Shown: positions 1 through 5,897 of the stretch, piece after piece | Layout of the letters: every line of letters starts with the position of its first letter | Numbering within the stretch: position 1 is the first letter of the stretch | Position numbers and translations under genes: made by a program | The notes under the pieces: generated by a model | Database searches by the model: none | What the model was told of the DNA's origin: nothing | Seen by the model: only the letters and a program-made list of their open reading frames with translations | Source of the DNA: an uncultured Clostridium sp. | GTDB taxonomy: Bacteria; Bacillota; Clostridia; Lachnospirales; Lachnospiraceae | Length of the DNA stretch: 6,986 nucleotides | Direction: 5' to 3' | NCBI GenBank assembly: GCA_900555045.1 | Contig: USJW01000169.1 | Span: 1-6,986, forward strand

Positions 1-4
1 ATTC

Positions 5-49
5 AAAAAAATCTGAGCCGCAGCGGTAATATCTGCCGCGGCGGCTCAG
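5..49 (-). terminator. Rho-independent terminator closing the gene run
   Basis: Read on the minus strand just after the lipoprotein stop codon, CTGAGCCGC pairs with GCGGCTCAG (9 bp). After one C/T mismatch the stem continues for 4 more pairs (GCGG with CCGC) around a 9-base AT-rich loop. The stem covers 13-49 and is followed, after ATC-side base 12, by a run of seven T on the minus strand (positions 11 to 5). A GC-rich stem followed directly by a U-tract is the classic intrinsic terminator. It lies 12 bases past the stop codon and marks the likely 3' end of the transcript. Confidence 0.93.
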
Positions 50-60
50 CCCTTTATTTC

Positions 61-1053
61 TCAGCCAGCAAAGTAGCTGTGATACAATTCAAAAAAATTC
101 GTGGTCGTGGACTCCTCGCCCCCGCCAAAATCGATCTCATCCCACACCTTCTCGTCAAACACAACCACATGCTGATCGGCAAACGGCTCATAGATGTTCT
201 GGAAGGCGCTGTTTTTCTTCTCCTGCGCCAACTTCTTCTTTCTGGCAGCGGTTGCCGCCTCGTCGTAGGCGTTGGTACACTTCAGAATGTAGAAGCGTCT
301 TCCATCCTCAATGATCCCGCTGATCTCATCCTGCTCCAGCGCGAACGCCGCCTGCTCCAGCGCGCTCTGCTTCTCATTGCGCTCCAGCTGCACCGCAGCC
401 GCGCCGTCCTTCACGTACTTCTTGGCAATCGCCCCGAAATCCGCGCCATCCGCTTTGAGCTGCGCAAACGCCTCCTCCGCCTTCTGGCGGTCGTCGAACA
501 CAATCTCCTGCACCTCGATCACCTTCGCCTCCGCGTCGCTGATCTCCATGCTCTCGGACTGTGTCAGCTCCGTCACCAGCTTGTCCGCCCGGTAATATTC
601 GCAGTACAGCTCATAGATCTCATCCTGGTCCGCCCCGATGTACTCCCGGTCCGCCTTGCTCAAAAGCCCGCAATACTGCTCCGTCAGCCGCTTGATCGAA
701 TCCTTCTCCTGGCTGGTCAGCTCCACGCCGTGGTCCTGCGCAAGCAGGTTCATCGTGCCTAACTCCTTAAAAAACTGCTGGATCTGATCGATCATCCGCT
801 CCTCAAAATTCTCCCCGCCGTTCCCGTCCGATACGTCCCAGATCCGGCTGGTGTACACATTCTGATAGCGGTTCCGCTCTGTGGCCGCGATGGTCATAAT
901 CTGCCCTCGCGAGTAGGTGCGTTTAATCTCCTCCTGCCCCGGCTGCACCGAGGTATCCTTGCTGCAGCCTGCCTGCGCGAGCAATAAAACGCACGTCAGG
1001 GCTGCAGTGATCGGGCGAAGCCAGCGCTTCCGGTTGGGGTGCCTGTCAGTCAA
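61..1053 (-). CDS. Parvulin-like (PpiC/PrsA-type) lipoprotein, probable extracytoplasmic foldase
   Basis: 330-residue predicted lipoprotein. The N-terminus has a basic stretch (residues 4-13), a hydrophobic core (about 15-28) and a lipobox-like LAQAGC giving lipidated Cys30; the -3 residue is Gln, which is unusual. Residues 45-170 are a charged helical region like the SurA/PrsA chaperone part. Residues about 178-260 look like a PpiC parvulin domain: beta strand VIEVQEIVF, a DFGAIAKKY segment, AAFAL, and a last strand FYILKC. The family usually catalyses prolyl cis-trans isomerisation of secreted proteins outside the membrane. Here the two usual active-site histidines (HIL in the first strand, xHII in the last) read QEI and FYI, so catalysis is doubtful and a chaperone role is more likely. 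The tail is Gly-, Thr- and Phe-rich (DFGGGEE, NFFELYHSYFAG). The start is TTG, supported by GAAAGGAG nine bases upstream; no in-frame ATG lies nearby. It follows the HAD gene by 15 bases and is the last gene before the terminator. Confidence 0.8.
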   Translation of the reverse strand: MTDRHPNRKRWLRPITAALTCVLLLAQAGCSKDTSVQPGQEEIKRTYSRGQIMTIAATERNRYQNVYTSRIWDVSDGNGGENFEERMIDQIQQFFKELGTMNLLAQDHGVELTSQEKDSIKRLTEQYCGLLSKADREYIGADQDEIYELYCEYYRADKLVTELTQSESMEISDAEAKVIEVQEIVFDDRQKAEEAFAQLKADGADFGAIAKKYVKDGAAAVQLERNEKQSALEQAAFALEQDEISGIIEDGRRFYILKCTNAYDEAATAARKKKLAQEKKNSAFQNIYEPFADQHVVVFDEKVWDEIDFGGGEESTTTNFFELYHSYFAG

Positions 1054-1062
1054 TCTTTAAAA

Positions 1063-1070
1063 CTCCTTTC
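1063..1070 (-). promoter_or_regulatory. Ribosome binding site fixing the TTG start of the lipoprotein gene
   Basis: GAAAGGAG on the minus strand, followed by a 9-base spacer and TTG at 1053-1051. It overlaps the TGA stop codon (1071-1069) of the upstream HAD gene, so the ribosome ending the HAD protein sits on this site. This suggests coupled translation and supports TTG over any internal start. Confidence 0.8.
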
Positions 1071-1854
1071 AAAGCAGCTGTTTTAAAACCTTTAAAACAC
1101 CGCTGTTCGCATTGCTGTCCGCCTGGAAGCGCGCGGTTCTGCGCACCTCTTCCCGGGCATTGGCCACCGCAAAGCTGTAGTAGGCCTGTTTAAGCATCTC
1201 GATATCGTTTAGCTGATCGCCAAACGCCATGGTCTCCTCCGGTGTAATCTCCAGGCTGTCCTGCAGAATCTTCACCGCCTGGCCCTTGTTCACGCCCTTG
1301 GCCATGAAGTCCACCCACATATCCCCCGCCGTCGTAACCTGCATCCGGTCCTGAAATGCCGCTCGAATATCCGCGGTGGCACTCTCCGCGCCCTGCTCCC
1401 GGTACACGGAGACCTTCACGCACGGATCCTTCACCTCCAGCAAATCCTCCACGCGGGTGATGTTGAATTTATATCCCTCCACCATCCACCGGTAGAGCGC
1501 GTCGTCCTTGGAGTCCATGTAGTCTCCATCCTGGCAGGCAACGATCACATTCAAATCCGGGTAAAGCCGGATCGTCTGGATCAGCTCCCGCACCAGCTCC
1601 GGCTCGATGGGATTCACAAACAGGCTGCGCCCATGGCATCCCAGGTACGCTCCGTTATTTGCAATGTAAAAAATCTTTTTCTTCACCGGCTCAAAGGTGC
1701 TCTCCACGCTGGCCCATGGGCGCCCGCTGGCGATCGCAAACTGGATTCCCCGCTCGCGCAGCTTCAAAATCACGTCAAACAGTTCCTCCGGGACCAGCGG
1801 CGTCCCGTCCGGCACCAGTGTCCCGTCCACGTCTGATACGATCAGCTTAATCAT
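1069..1854 (-). CDS. Cof-type HAD-superfamily phosphatase (HAD-IIB)
   Basis: 261-residue cytoplasmic HAD hydrolase of the Cof/YidA type. All four HAD motifs are visible: motif I DVDGT with nucleophile Asp8 and acid/base Asp10; motif II around Ser43 in ASGRP; motif III Lys190 in KGVNKG; motif IV GDQLNDIEM with metal-binding Asp213 and Asp217. NNGA at 66-69 and the long insert between motifs II and III (about 85-180) are the C2 cap that sets substrate choice. Family members dephosphorylate sugar phosphates, pyridoxal phosphate, flavin mononucleotide or similar metabolites; the substrate cannot be read from sequence. Length is usual for the family. The ATG overlaps the maf stop codon as ATGA, and its GGAGG (1869-1865, 10-base spacer) lies inside the last maf codons, so translation is probably coupled to maf. 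Confidence 0.9.
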   Translation of the reverse strand: MIKLIVSDVDGTLVPDGTPLVPEELFDVILKLRERGIQFAIASGRPWASVESTFEPVKKKIFYIANNGAYLGCHGRSLFVNPIEPELVRELIQTIRLYPDLNVIVACQDGDYMDSKDDALYRWMVEGYKFNITRVEDLLEVKDPCVKVSVYREQGAESATADIRAAFQDRMQVTTAGDMWVDFMAKGVNKGQAVKILQDSLEITPEETMAFGDQLNDIEMLKQAYYSFAVANAREEVRRTARFQADSNANSGVLKVLKQLL

Positions 1855-2456
1855 TTATCGTCATCCTCCATCAGATTTTTGAGCTCATGGCACAGTCTCC
1901 CCAGCGGAAGCCCCACCACGTTGCCGTAATCTCCGTCTATCTTTTGAATGTACTCTGCAAAGCGCCCCTGGATCCCGTAGGCCCCTGCCTTGTCAAGGGG
2001 CTCCCCGCAGGCGGCGTAAGAAGCGATCTCCTCGTCCTCCATGGGGTACACATGAACGTCCGTCCGCTCGGCGAAGGTACATCCATGGATTGCCCCCTCT
2101 GCGCACACAAGTAGCAGCGTCACGCCGGTGTAGACCTGGTGCACCTTTCCCTGGAGCTTTCCGATCATCTCCCTGGCCCGCTCCTCTGTCCCGGGTTTTC
2201 CCAGCACCTCGCCGTCCACAGCCACCACCGTGTCCGCCCCGATCACCAGCGTCCCGGGCTCGCAGCGGGAAGCCACCTCCTCCGCCTTCATGCGGGACAG
2301 CTCCATCACGATCTGGTCCGGCTCAGTCTCATCCGTCCGCTCCTCCACCTGGCTTGGGATAATCTCCGGCGCGATCCCGATCTGCGCCAAAAGCTCCTTG
2401 CGCCGGGGCGACCCGGACGCCAGCACCACCTTCCAGCCATTAAACACAGTACTCAT
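1851..2456 (-). CDS. maf: Maf family nucleotide pyrophosphatase
   Basis: 201-residue cytoplasmic Maf/HAM1-fold enzyme. Family members hydrolyse nucleoside triphosphates to monophosphates plus pyrophosphate; the YhdE-like branch acts on dTTP, UTP and modified pyrimidine nucleotides, as house-cleaning of the nucleotide pool. Maf has also been linked to septum formation. Visible motifs: ASGSPRRKELL (13-23) phosphate-binding loop; GADTVVAVDGEVLGKP (73-88) with the likely catalytic Asp75; DKAGAYGIQG (155-164); and DYGNVVGLP (176-184). The KAGAYGIQG form fits the dTTP/UTP branch better than the 7-methyl-GTP branch, but this is inference. The ATG is supported by AGGAG at 2470-2466 with a 9-base spacer. 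The 3' end overlaps the HAD gene by four bases. A 112-base spacer separates it from the preceding membrane gene, with no convincing promoter in it. Confidence 0.95.
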   Translation of the reverse strand: MSTVFNGWKVVLASGSPRRKELLAQIGIAPEIIPSQVEERTDETEPDQIVMELSRMKAEEVASRCEPGTLVIGADTVVAVDGEVLGKPGTEERAREMIGKLQGKVHQVYTGVTLLLVCAEGAIHGCTFAERTDVHVYPMEDEEIASYAACGEPLDKAGAYGIQGRFAEYIQKIDGDYGNVVGLPLGRLCHELKNLMEDDDK

Positions 2457-2487
2457 CCTCTAACTCTCCTTTTCCTCATCCAAGCGT

Positions 2488-2520
2488 CCAAGGGCCGCTT
2501 AAGCCGCGCCCAAGGGCCGC
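2488..2520. repeat. 11-bp direct repeat in the GC-rich maf leader spacer
   Basis: CCAAGGGCCGC occurs exactly twice on the plus strand, at 2488-2498 and 2510-2520, offset by 22 bases. The repeats sit in the 112-base spacer (2457-2568) between the putative permease and maf. That spacer is very GC-rich near its upstream end and contains the palindrome GCTTAAGC between the copies. No gene with a ribosome binding site is visible in the spacer. Function unknown. Confidence 0.55.
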
Positions 2521-2568
2521 CGCACAGTCGTCTAAAACCCGCCGCGCGCAGCAGCCCCCGCTCACAAT

Positions 2569-3120
2569 TCAATATATTTTCAGACGGCCGATCACCGGCT
2601 CGTCATCGTCCTCGCCTCCAAGCCGCGCCCGAACGCAGACAATAAAATCGATCAGATAGAACACCGTCAGCCCCACGGCCAGGATGCTGTCCAAATCTCC
2701 CGGAATCATCCGCACCGCCTGCCGCACCCGCGCATCCAGGAAATAGAAGAAAAATAATCCCAGAAATCCCCAGGCCAGACTGCTCTCAAGACAGATAATC
2801 CCGTGGTAGTTGAAGGGCTTGCGGCTGTAATCCCACCAGAAAGCCCCGAACAGCCGAATCATGACGTTGGCGGTGAACAGCTCCATCGTGGTCGCCATCA
2901 CCATGGACGCCGTGTAGAGCTCCATCGGCCGCCCCGCCACCGGCGCCAGCAGTATATTCGCGCCCAGCGCGCCAAATCCGTAAATGATGCAGAACGGTCC
3001 ATGCCCGAAGCCCCGGTCCACAACCGGCCGCCGGTTCTCCACGCTGAGCACCGCGCACTCCAGGAGATATCCCAAAAAGCTGTATAAAAAGAAGCAGTTT
3101 ATCATCTGAAAAATACCCAT
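2569..3120 (-). CDS. CmpB-type putative ABC transporter permease (membrane protein, PF06541-like)
   Basis: 183-residue integral membrane protein, numbered from the start chosen here. It resembles the Firmicutes family named putative ABC-transporter type IV / CmpB. Five hydrophobic segments are visible, at about 4-25, 41-61, 67-88, 109-128 and 145-163. Family-like signatures are FLGYLLE in segment 1, DRGFGHGPFCIIYGFG (35-50), WWDYSRKPFN (95-104) and ICLESSLAWGFLG (109-121). The C-terminus is short, charged and probably cytoplasmic (GGEDDDEPVIGRLK). No ATPase or other transporter part is nearby and the family function is not established, so the permease name is only a label. An ATG lies seven codons upstream (3141) in frame, but it has no ribosome binding site and falls inside a small hairpin. 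ATG 3120 has GGGAGG nine bases upstream and is preferred. The DUF212 gene ends 69 bases upstream. Confidence 0.82.
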   Translation of the reverse strand: MGIFQMINCFFLYSFLGYLLECAVLSVENRRPVVDRGFGHGPFCIIYGFGALGANILLAPVAGRPMELYTASMVMATTMELFTANVMIRLFGAFWWDYSRKPFNYHGIICLESSLAWGFLGLFFFYFLDARVRQAVRMIPGDLDSILAVGLTVFYLIDFIVCVRARLGGEDDDEPVIGRLKIY

Positions 3121-3129
3121 GTACTGTTT

Positions 3130-3135
3130 CCTCCC
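3130..3135 (-). promoter_or_regulatory. Ribosome binding site deciding the permease start
   Basis: GGGAGG on the minus strand lies nine bases before ATG 3120-3118. It falls inside the codons that an upstream start at 3141 would use (Ser-Gly-Arg-Lys). Just upstream, GCTCA (3151-3147) pairs with TGAGC (3140-3136) around a 6-base loop that includes the A of the upstream ATG. The upstream ATG is therefore poorly placed and the downstream one well placed. Confidence 0.75.
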
Positions 3136-3189
3136 GCTCATCCCGCTGAGCTAATGTGATATTTCCCCCAAAAACTGCCCCGATCCTTC

Positions 3190-3648
3190 TCAATAATACT
3201 GGTTGATCAAAAGCGCCAGACCAATCCCCAGAATTGCTCCGGCCACCACCTGAAGCGGCGTGTGGCCCACATACTCCTTTAGCTTCTCCTGCAGCACCTC
3301 CGCGTTGAGCTTTAAGGGGTTCTCCATCAGGATAGAATTGAGCAGTTTGGCCTGCTTGCCCGTCTCGCGCCGGACACCGGTGGCGTCGTACATGACCACC
3401 ATGGAGAGCACGAAGCACACGGCAAATTCGAAGGATCCCACGCCATAGCGGATCGCGGCAGCCGTCGTAAGGCCGCACACCGTGGCAGAGTGGGAGCTCG
3501 GCATACCGCCGGAGCCAACCATTCTCTCCCAGTTGATACTCCGGTTTAAAGCAAAATCGATCATGGTTTTGAGCACCTGGGCCACTGTCCAGCCCACGAC
3601 CGCACTCACCAACACCTGATTGCTCAGCAGTTCATTCCAAATATTCAT
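3190..3648 (-). CDS. Divergent PAP2 family membrane protein (DUF212, YuiD-like)
   Basis: 152-residue integral membrane protein of the DUF212 family (Bacillus YuiD-like), distantly related to PAP2 acid phosphatases and vanadium haloperoxidases. Visible signatures are GSGGMPSSHSATV (45-57), which matches the PAP2 PSSH phosphate-binding core with His53; YDATGVRRETGKQA (87-100), which carries the second arginine-rich part; and HTPLQVVAGAILG (129-141). Hydrophobic segments lie at about 12-30, 54-68, 73-89 and 132-149. Family relatives act on lipid or other phosphomonoesters at the membrane, but the substrate of this bacterial subgroup is not established. Length is normal. The ATG has AGGAG (3661-3657) with an 8-base spacer. 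It lies 47 bases after the HD-domain gene and is probably co-transcribed with it. Confidence 0.92.
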   Translation of the reverse strand: MNIWNELLSNQVLVSAVVGWTVAQVLKTMIDFALNRSINWERMVGSGGMPSSHSATVCGLTTAAAIRYGVGSFEFAVCFVLSMVVMYDATGVRRETGKQAKLLNSILMENPLKLNAEVLQEKLKEYVGHTPLQVVAGAILGIGLALLINQYY

Positions 3649-3695
3649 CCAAATGTCTCCTAAAATTCATTCTCCCTTGTCATAAGGCCCAGCGC

Positions 3696-4274
3696 CTAAT
3701 GTCTGGCCGGCTGCAGCAGGCGAAGCAGACGCAAGTTTCCAAGCCGCGCCAGCGTCTCCGATGTGCTGCAGAATTTATCTGCCCAGACAATGGCAAAACC
3801 CGCGGCGCTCGTGGGCGGCACGGGAGTCAATGGCCACATGTGATGCAGGATAATCCCCCGCTCTTCCTCCGTGAGTTCAAAATTGCGCGCCGCGTTTTCC
3901 AGTGCCCTCCTCGGATGCGTAAAACCGTGGAAATGTTCCCCGGTCTCCCGCGCATGAGTGTGCCAGTCATACAGAAACAGATCATGCAGCAGCCCCGCCC
4001 GCGCAGCGCTCCTGGCATTTCCGCCGTAGCGCCGGCAAATACGGTACGCCAGGTAGGACACCTGGATACAATGGGTCCTGCACGTAGTGTTCCCGTGCTG
4101 TATATACTGATCCATGGAATTAAAAACCGGATGCTCCAGGATATCCCTCACGCACTCCATATACGCTGCATCCCGCTCATAATTCCTGCACCGGACCCAG
4201 GACTCGTCCGCAGCCCAGCTGGCCGCCTCCCTGCGCCCGCCGCTATCCGGCAAAACAGCGTTCCAACGCTTCAT
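3696..4274 (-). CDS. HD-domain phosphohydrolase
   Basis: 192-residue soluble protein with a compact HD fold. The metal-ligand pattern H...HD...D is complete: His68 in RTHCIQVSYLAYRI, His97-Asp98 in AARAGLLHDLFLYDWH, and Asp166 in VWADKFC. Further conserved histidines are in HFHGFTHPRRAL (114-125) and ILHHMWPLT (142-150). This pattern is that of small clostridial HD hydrolases; relatives cleave phosphomonoesters or phosphodiesters such as nucleotides, but the substrate here is unknown. The first 35 residues are a variable extension before the helix leading to EHPVFNSM. The ATG has only a weak GAGAGG about ten bases upstream. Met39 is an alternative start but would remove conserved-looking sequence. 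The C-terminus ends in a Leu/Arg-rich stretch. It lies downstream of glgA, past a GC-rich stem-loop that may reduce its expression relative to glgA. Confidence 0.88.
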   Translation of the reverse strand: MKRWNAVLPDSGGRREAASWAADESWVRCRNYERDAAYMECVRDILEHPVFNSMDQYIQHGNTTCRTHCIQVSYLAYRICRRYGGNARSAARAGLLHDLFLYDWHTHARETGEHFHGFTHPRRALENAARNFELTEEERGIILHHMWPLTPVPPTSAAGFAIVWADKFCSTSETLARLGNLRLLRLLQPARH

Positions 4275-4301
4275 TGCAATCTCGCCTCTCTCTTAATCCA
4301 T

Positions 4302-4338
4302 ATTTGGGCCCCCGGGACATATGCCCGGGCGCCCAAAT
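4302..4338 (-). other. Long GC-rich stem-loop without U-tract between glgA and the HD gene
   Basis: ATTTGGGC pairs with GCCCAAAT (8 bp); after one G/G mismatch CCCGGG pairs with CCCGGG (6 bp), around a 7-base loop CATATGT. It starts 12 bases after the glgA stop codon. The strand after it, ATGGATTAAG, has no T-run on either strand, so it is not a classic intrinsic terminator. It could protect the glgA mRNA 3' end, guide RNA processing or partly terminate. Confidence 0.75.
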
Positions 4339-4350
4339 CCATTAAACCCA

Positions 4351-5796
4351 TTAATATCCAACCAGCCAGTCGTAAAGCTCCTGGTATTTACCCGCCGATG
4401 CGCCCCAGGAATAGTCCTTGGCCATGGCCCGGTCGATCATCTTGTTCCACTCTCTCCGCTTGTTGTAATAGATATGCTTCGCATAGCGCACGCTGCCGAG
4501 CATCTCGTGAGCATTGTAATTCGCGAAGGAAAAACCGGTTCCGGTGCTCTCATACTCGTTGTAGGGCTCTACCGTATCCTTTAAGCCTCCGGTCTCGCGC
4601 ACAATCGGCACGGTCCCGTAGCGCAGAGCCATCAGCTGGCTCAAGCCGCAGGGCTCAAACAGCGACGGCATCAAAAACGCATCGCAGCCCGCGTAAATCT
4701 TATGGGACAGCGGCTCCGAGTAGTAAATCTGAGCCGATACCCGGTCGTGGTACTTCCAGTCATAGTGCCGGAACATATTCTCATAGCGCTCGTCGCCGGT
4801 TCCCAACACAACCAGCTGCATATCGTCGCTGCACAGCTCATCCATCACGCACTGCACCAGATCCAGACCCTTTTGGTCCGTCAATCTCGACACAATGCCC
4901 ACCATGAACTTCTTCTCGTCCACCGGGAGTCCCAGCTGCTGCTGGAGCGCCTTCTTATTCTTCACCTTTTCCTTGCGGAAATTCTTGGCGTTGTAGTGCT
5001 GGTCAATGTGGGGATCCGTCTCGGGGTTAAACTCCTCGTAGTCGATTCCGTTCACGATGCCTCGCAGATTGCCCGCCCTGGCGCGCATAAGGCCGTCCAG
5101 GCCCTCGCCGTAGAACGGCATCTTGATCTCCTCCGCGTAGGTGTTGCTGACCGTGGTGATCGCATCCGCATAGACGATTCCGCCCTTTAACAGGTTGCCG
5201 TCCTTGTACGCCTCCAACTTGTCAGGCGTAAAGTAGAAGTCCGGCAGCATGGTGAACTGCTTGATCGTCTTCACGTCCCAGACACCCTGGAATTTCAGGT
5301 TGTGGATCGTGATCACGGACTTGATATCCTTGAAGAACTCGCCGCCGTGGAACCGGTCCTTTAGCAGCACCGGAACCAGGCCGGTCTGCCAGTCGTGACA
5401 GTGAATCACATCCGGCTGGAAGCCAATCACAGGAAGCGCGGAAAGTCCGGCCCAGCAAAAGAAGCAGAACTTCTCCAGATCCCAGTACCAGTCGCCATAA
5501 GGCTTTTCACCGCTAAAATAGCTCTCATTGTCAATAAAATAAAAGGTGATGCCCTGGTACTCATACTGTAAAATTCCCACATAGCGGCTCTGTCCCAGAT
5601 AATCCATGTAGAAATGGTTCACGTACTGCATCTGGTCACGCCACTGCGGTTTGATACAGAGGTACTTGGGGATCATCACCCGCACGTCGAAATATTCTTT
5701 ATCGAAATACTTTGGCAGTGACCCTACAACGTCCGCCAACCCTCCTGTTTTAATAAATGGTACCGCTTCCGAAGCCATGAACAATATCTTCTTCAT
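4351..5796 (-). CDS. glgA: Glycogen (starch) synthase, ADP-glucose type, GT5
   Basis: 481-residue cytoplasmic glycosyltransferase that moves glucose from ADP-glucose to the non-reducing end of alpha-1,4-glucan. It is a full-length GT-B two-domain enzyme of usual bacterial length. N-terminal domain: KTGGLADVVGSLP (16-28), the ADP-glucose-binding loop; HCHDWQTGL (132-140); TIHNLKFQG (163-171) with the conserved His165. C-terminal domain: GIVNGIDYEEFNP (246-258), GIVSRLTDQKGLDL (300-313) with Arg304 and Lys309, and SLFEPCGLSQLMALRYG (378-394) with the conserved Glu381. No glgC, glgD, glgB or glgP lies in the window, so ADP-glucose supply must be encoded elsewhere. GGGAGG lies five bases before the ATG, with a second AGGAG 11 bases upstream. 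It follows spo0A by 101 bases that contain promoter-like sequences. Clostridia use such enzymes to make granulose around the onset of sporulation, which may explain the position. Confidence 0.97.
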   Translation of the reverse strand: MKKILFMASEAVPFIKTGGLADVVGSLPKYFDKEYFDVRVMIPKYLCIKPQWRDQMQYVNHFYMDYLGQSRYVGILQYEYQGITFYFIDNESYFSGEKPYGDWYWDLEKFCFFCWAGLSALPVIGFQPDVIHCHDWQTGLVPVLLKDRFHGGEFFKDIKSVITIHNLKFQGVWDVKTIKQFTMLPDFYFTPDKLEAYKDGNLLKGGIVYADAITTVSNTYAEEIKMPFYGEGLDGLMRARAGNLRGIVNGIDYEEFNPETDPHIDQHYNAKNFRKEKVKNKKALQQQLGLPVDEKKFMVGIVSRLTDQKGLDLVQCVMDELCSDDMQLVVLGTGDERYENMFRHYDWKYHDRVSAQIYYSEPLSHKIYAGCDAFLMPSLFEPCGLSQLMALRYGTVPIVRETGGLKDTVEPYNEYESTGTGFSFANYNAHEMLGSVRYAKHIYYNKRREWNKMIDRAMAKDYSWGASAGKYQELYDWLVGY

Positions 5797-5810
5797 CCAA
5801 ACCTCCCTCT

Positions 5811-5823
5811 CCTGTAAAACAGG
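5811..5823 (-). other. Small hairpin in the glgA leader
   Basis: CCTGT and ACAGG pair around a 3-base TTT loop. The 3' arm runs into the first of two purine-rich ribosome-binding elements (AGGAG, 5812-5808). The second element, GGGAGG (5807-5802), stays free. It may tune initiation, but the stem is only 5 bp. Confidence 0.35.
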
Positions 5824-5838
5824 TGCCCATTACGGCTG

Positions 5839-5876
5839 TTACTCTATAGTATACATTATTTTTCCGTAATTAGGAA
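5839..5876 (-). promoter_or_regulatory. Candidate glgA promoters: sigma-A-like and overlapping sigma-H-like
   Basis: Two readings overlap on the minus strand. Sigma-A-like: -10 TATACT (5853-5848) with a weak -35 TTCCTA (5876-5871) and a 17-base spacer. Sigma-H-like: -35 TACGGAAAA (5868-5860), a 12-base spacer, and -10 ATAGAGTAA (5847-5839). Against the Bacillus sigma-H consensus RNAGGAWWW / RNNGAATWW, this has two mismatches at -35 and one at -10. The position, 40-80 bases before the glgA start and after the spo0A stop, suits a glgA promoter. Confidence 0.45.
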
Positions 5877-5897
5877 GTTATTTCTGGATTTTTTATA

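Noticed and set aside
79..762. 227-codon open frame on the plus strand opposite the lipoprotein gene
   Set aside because: The translation is Leu/Arg-rich with no recognisable domain, and the opposite strand encodes a lipoprotein with a signal peptide and ribosome binding site.
2476..2565. 29-codon GTG-started minus-strand frame filling the permease-maf spacer
   Set aside because: There is no ribosome binding site before the GTG and the composition is explained by high GC, which lowers the stop-codon frequency.
3660..3683. Seven-codon minus-strand frame (MTRENEF) ending just at the DUF212 ribosome binding site
   Set aside because: Its position is leader-peptide-like, but it has no ribosome binding site and no regulatory hairpin, so it is probably chance.
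3699..4907. 402-codon open frame on the plus strand across the HD gene and glgA
   Set aside because: It lies antisense to two genes with clear family motifs, its translation is rich in Arg, Pro and Ser as expected of a GC-rich shadow frame, and no domain is recognisable.
5862..5876. TTCC/GGAA inverted repeat after spo0A as a possible terminator
   Set aside because: The stem is only 4 bp with a 7-base loop and no T-run follows in the direction of transcription.
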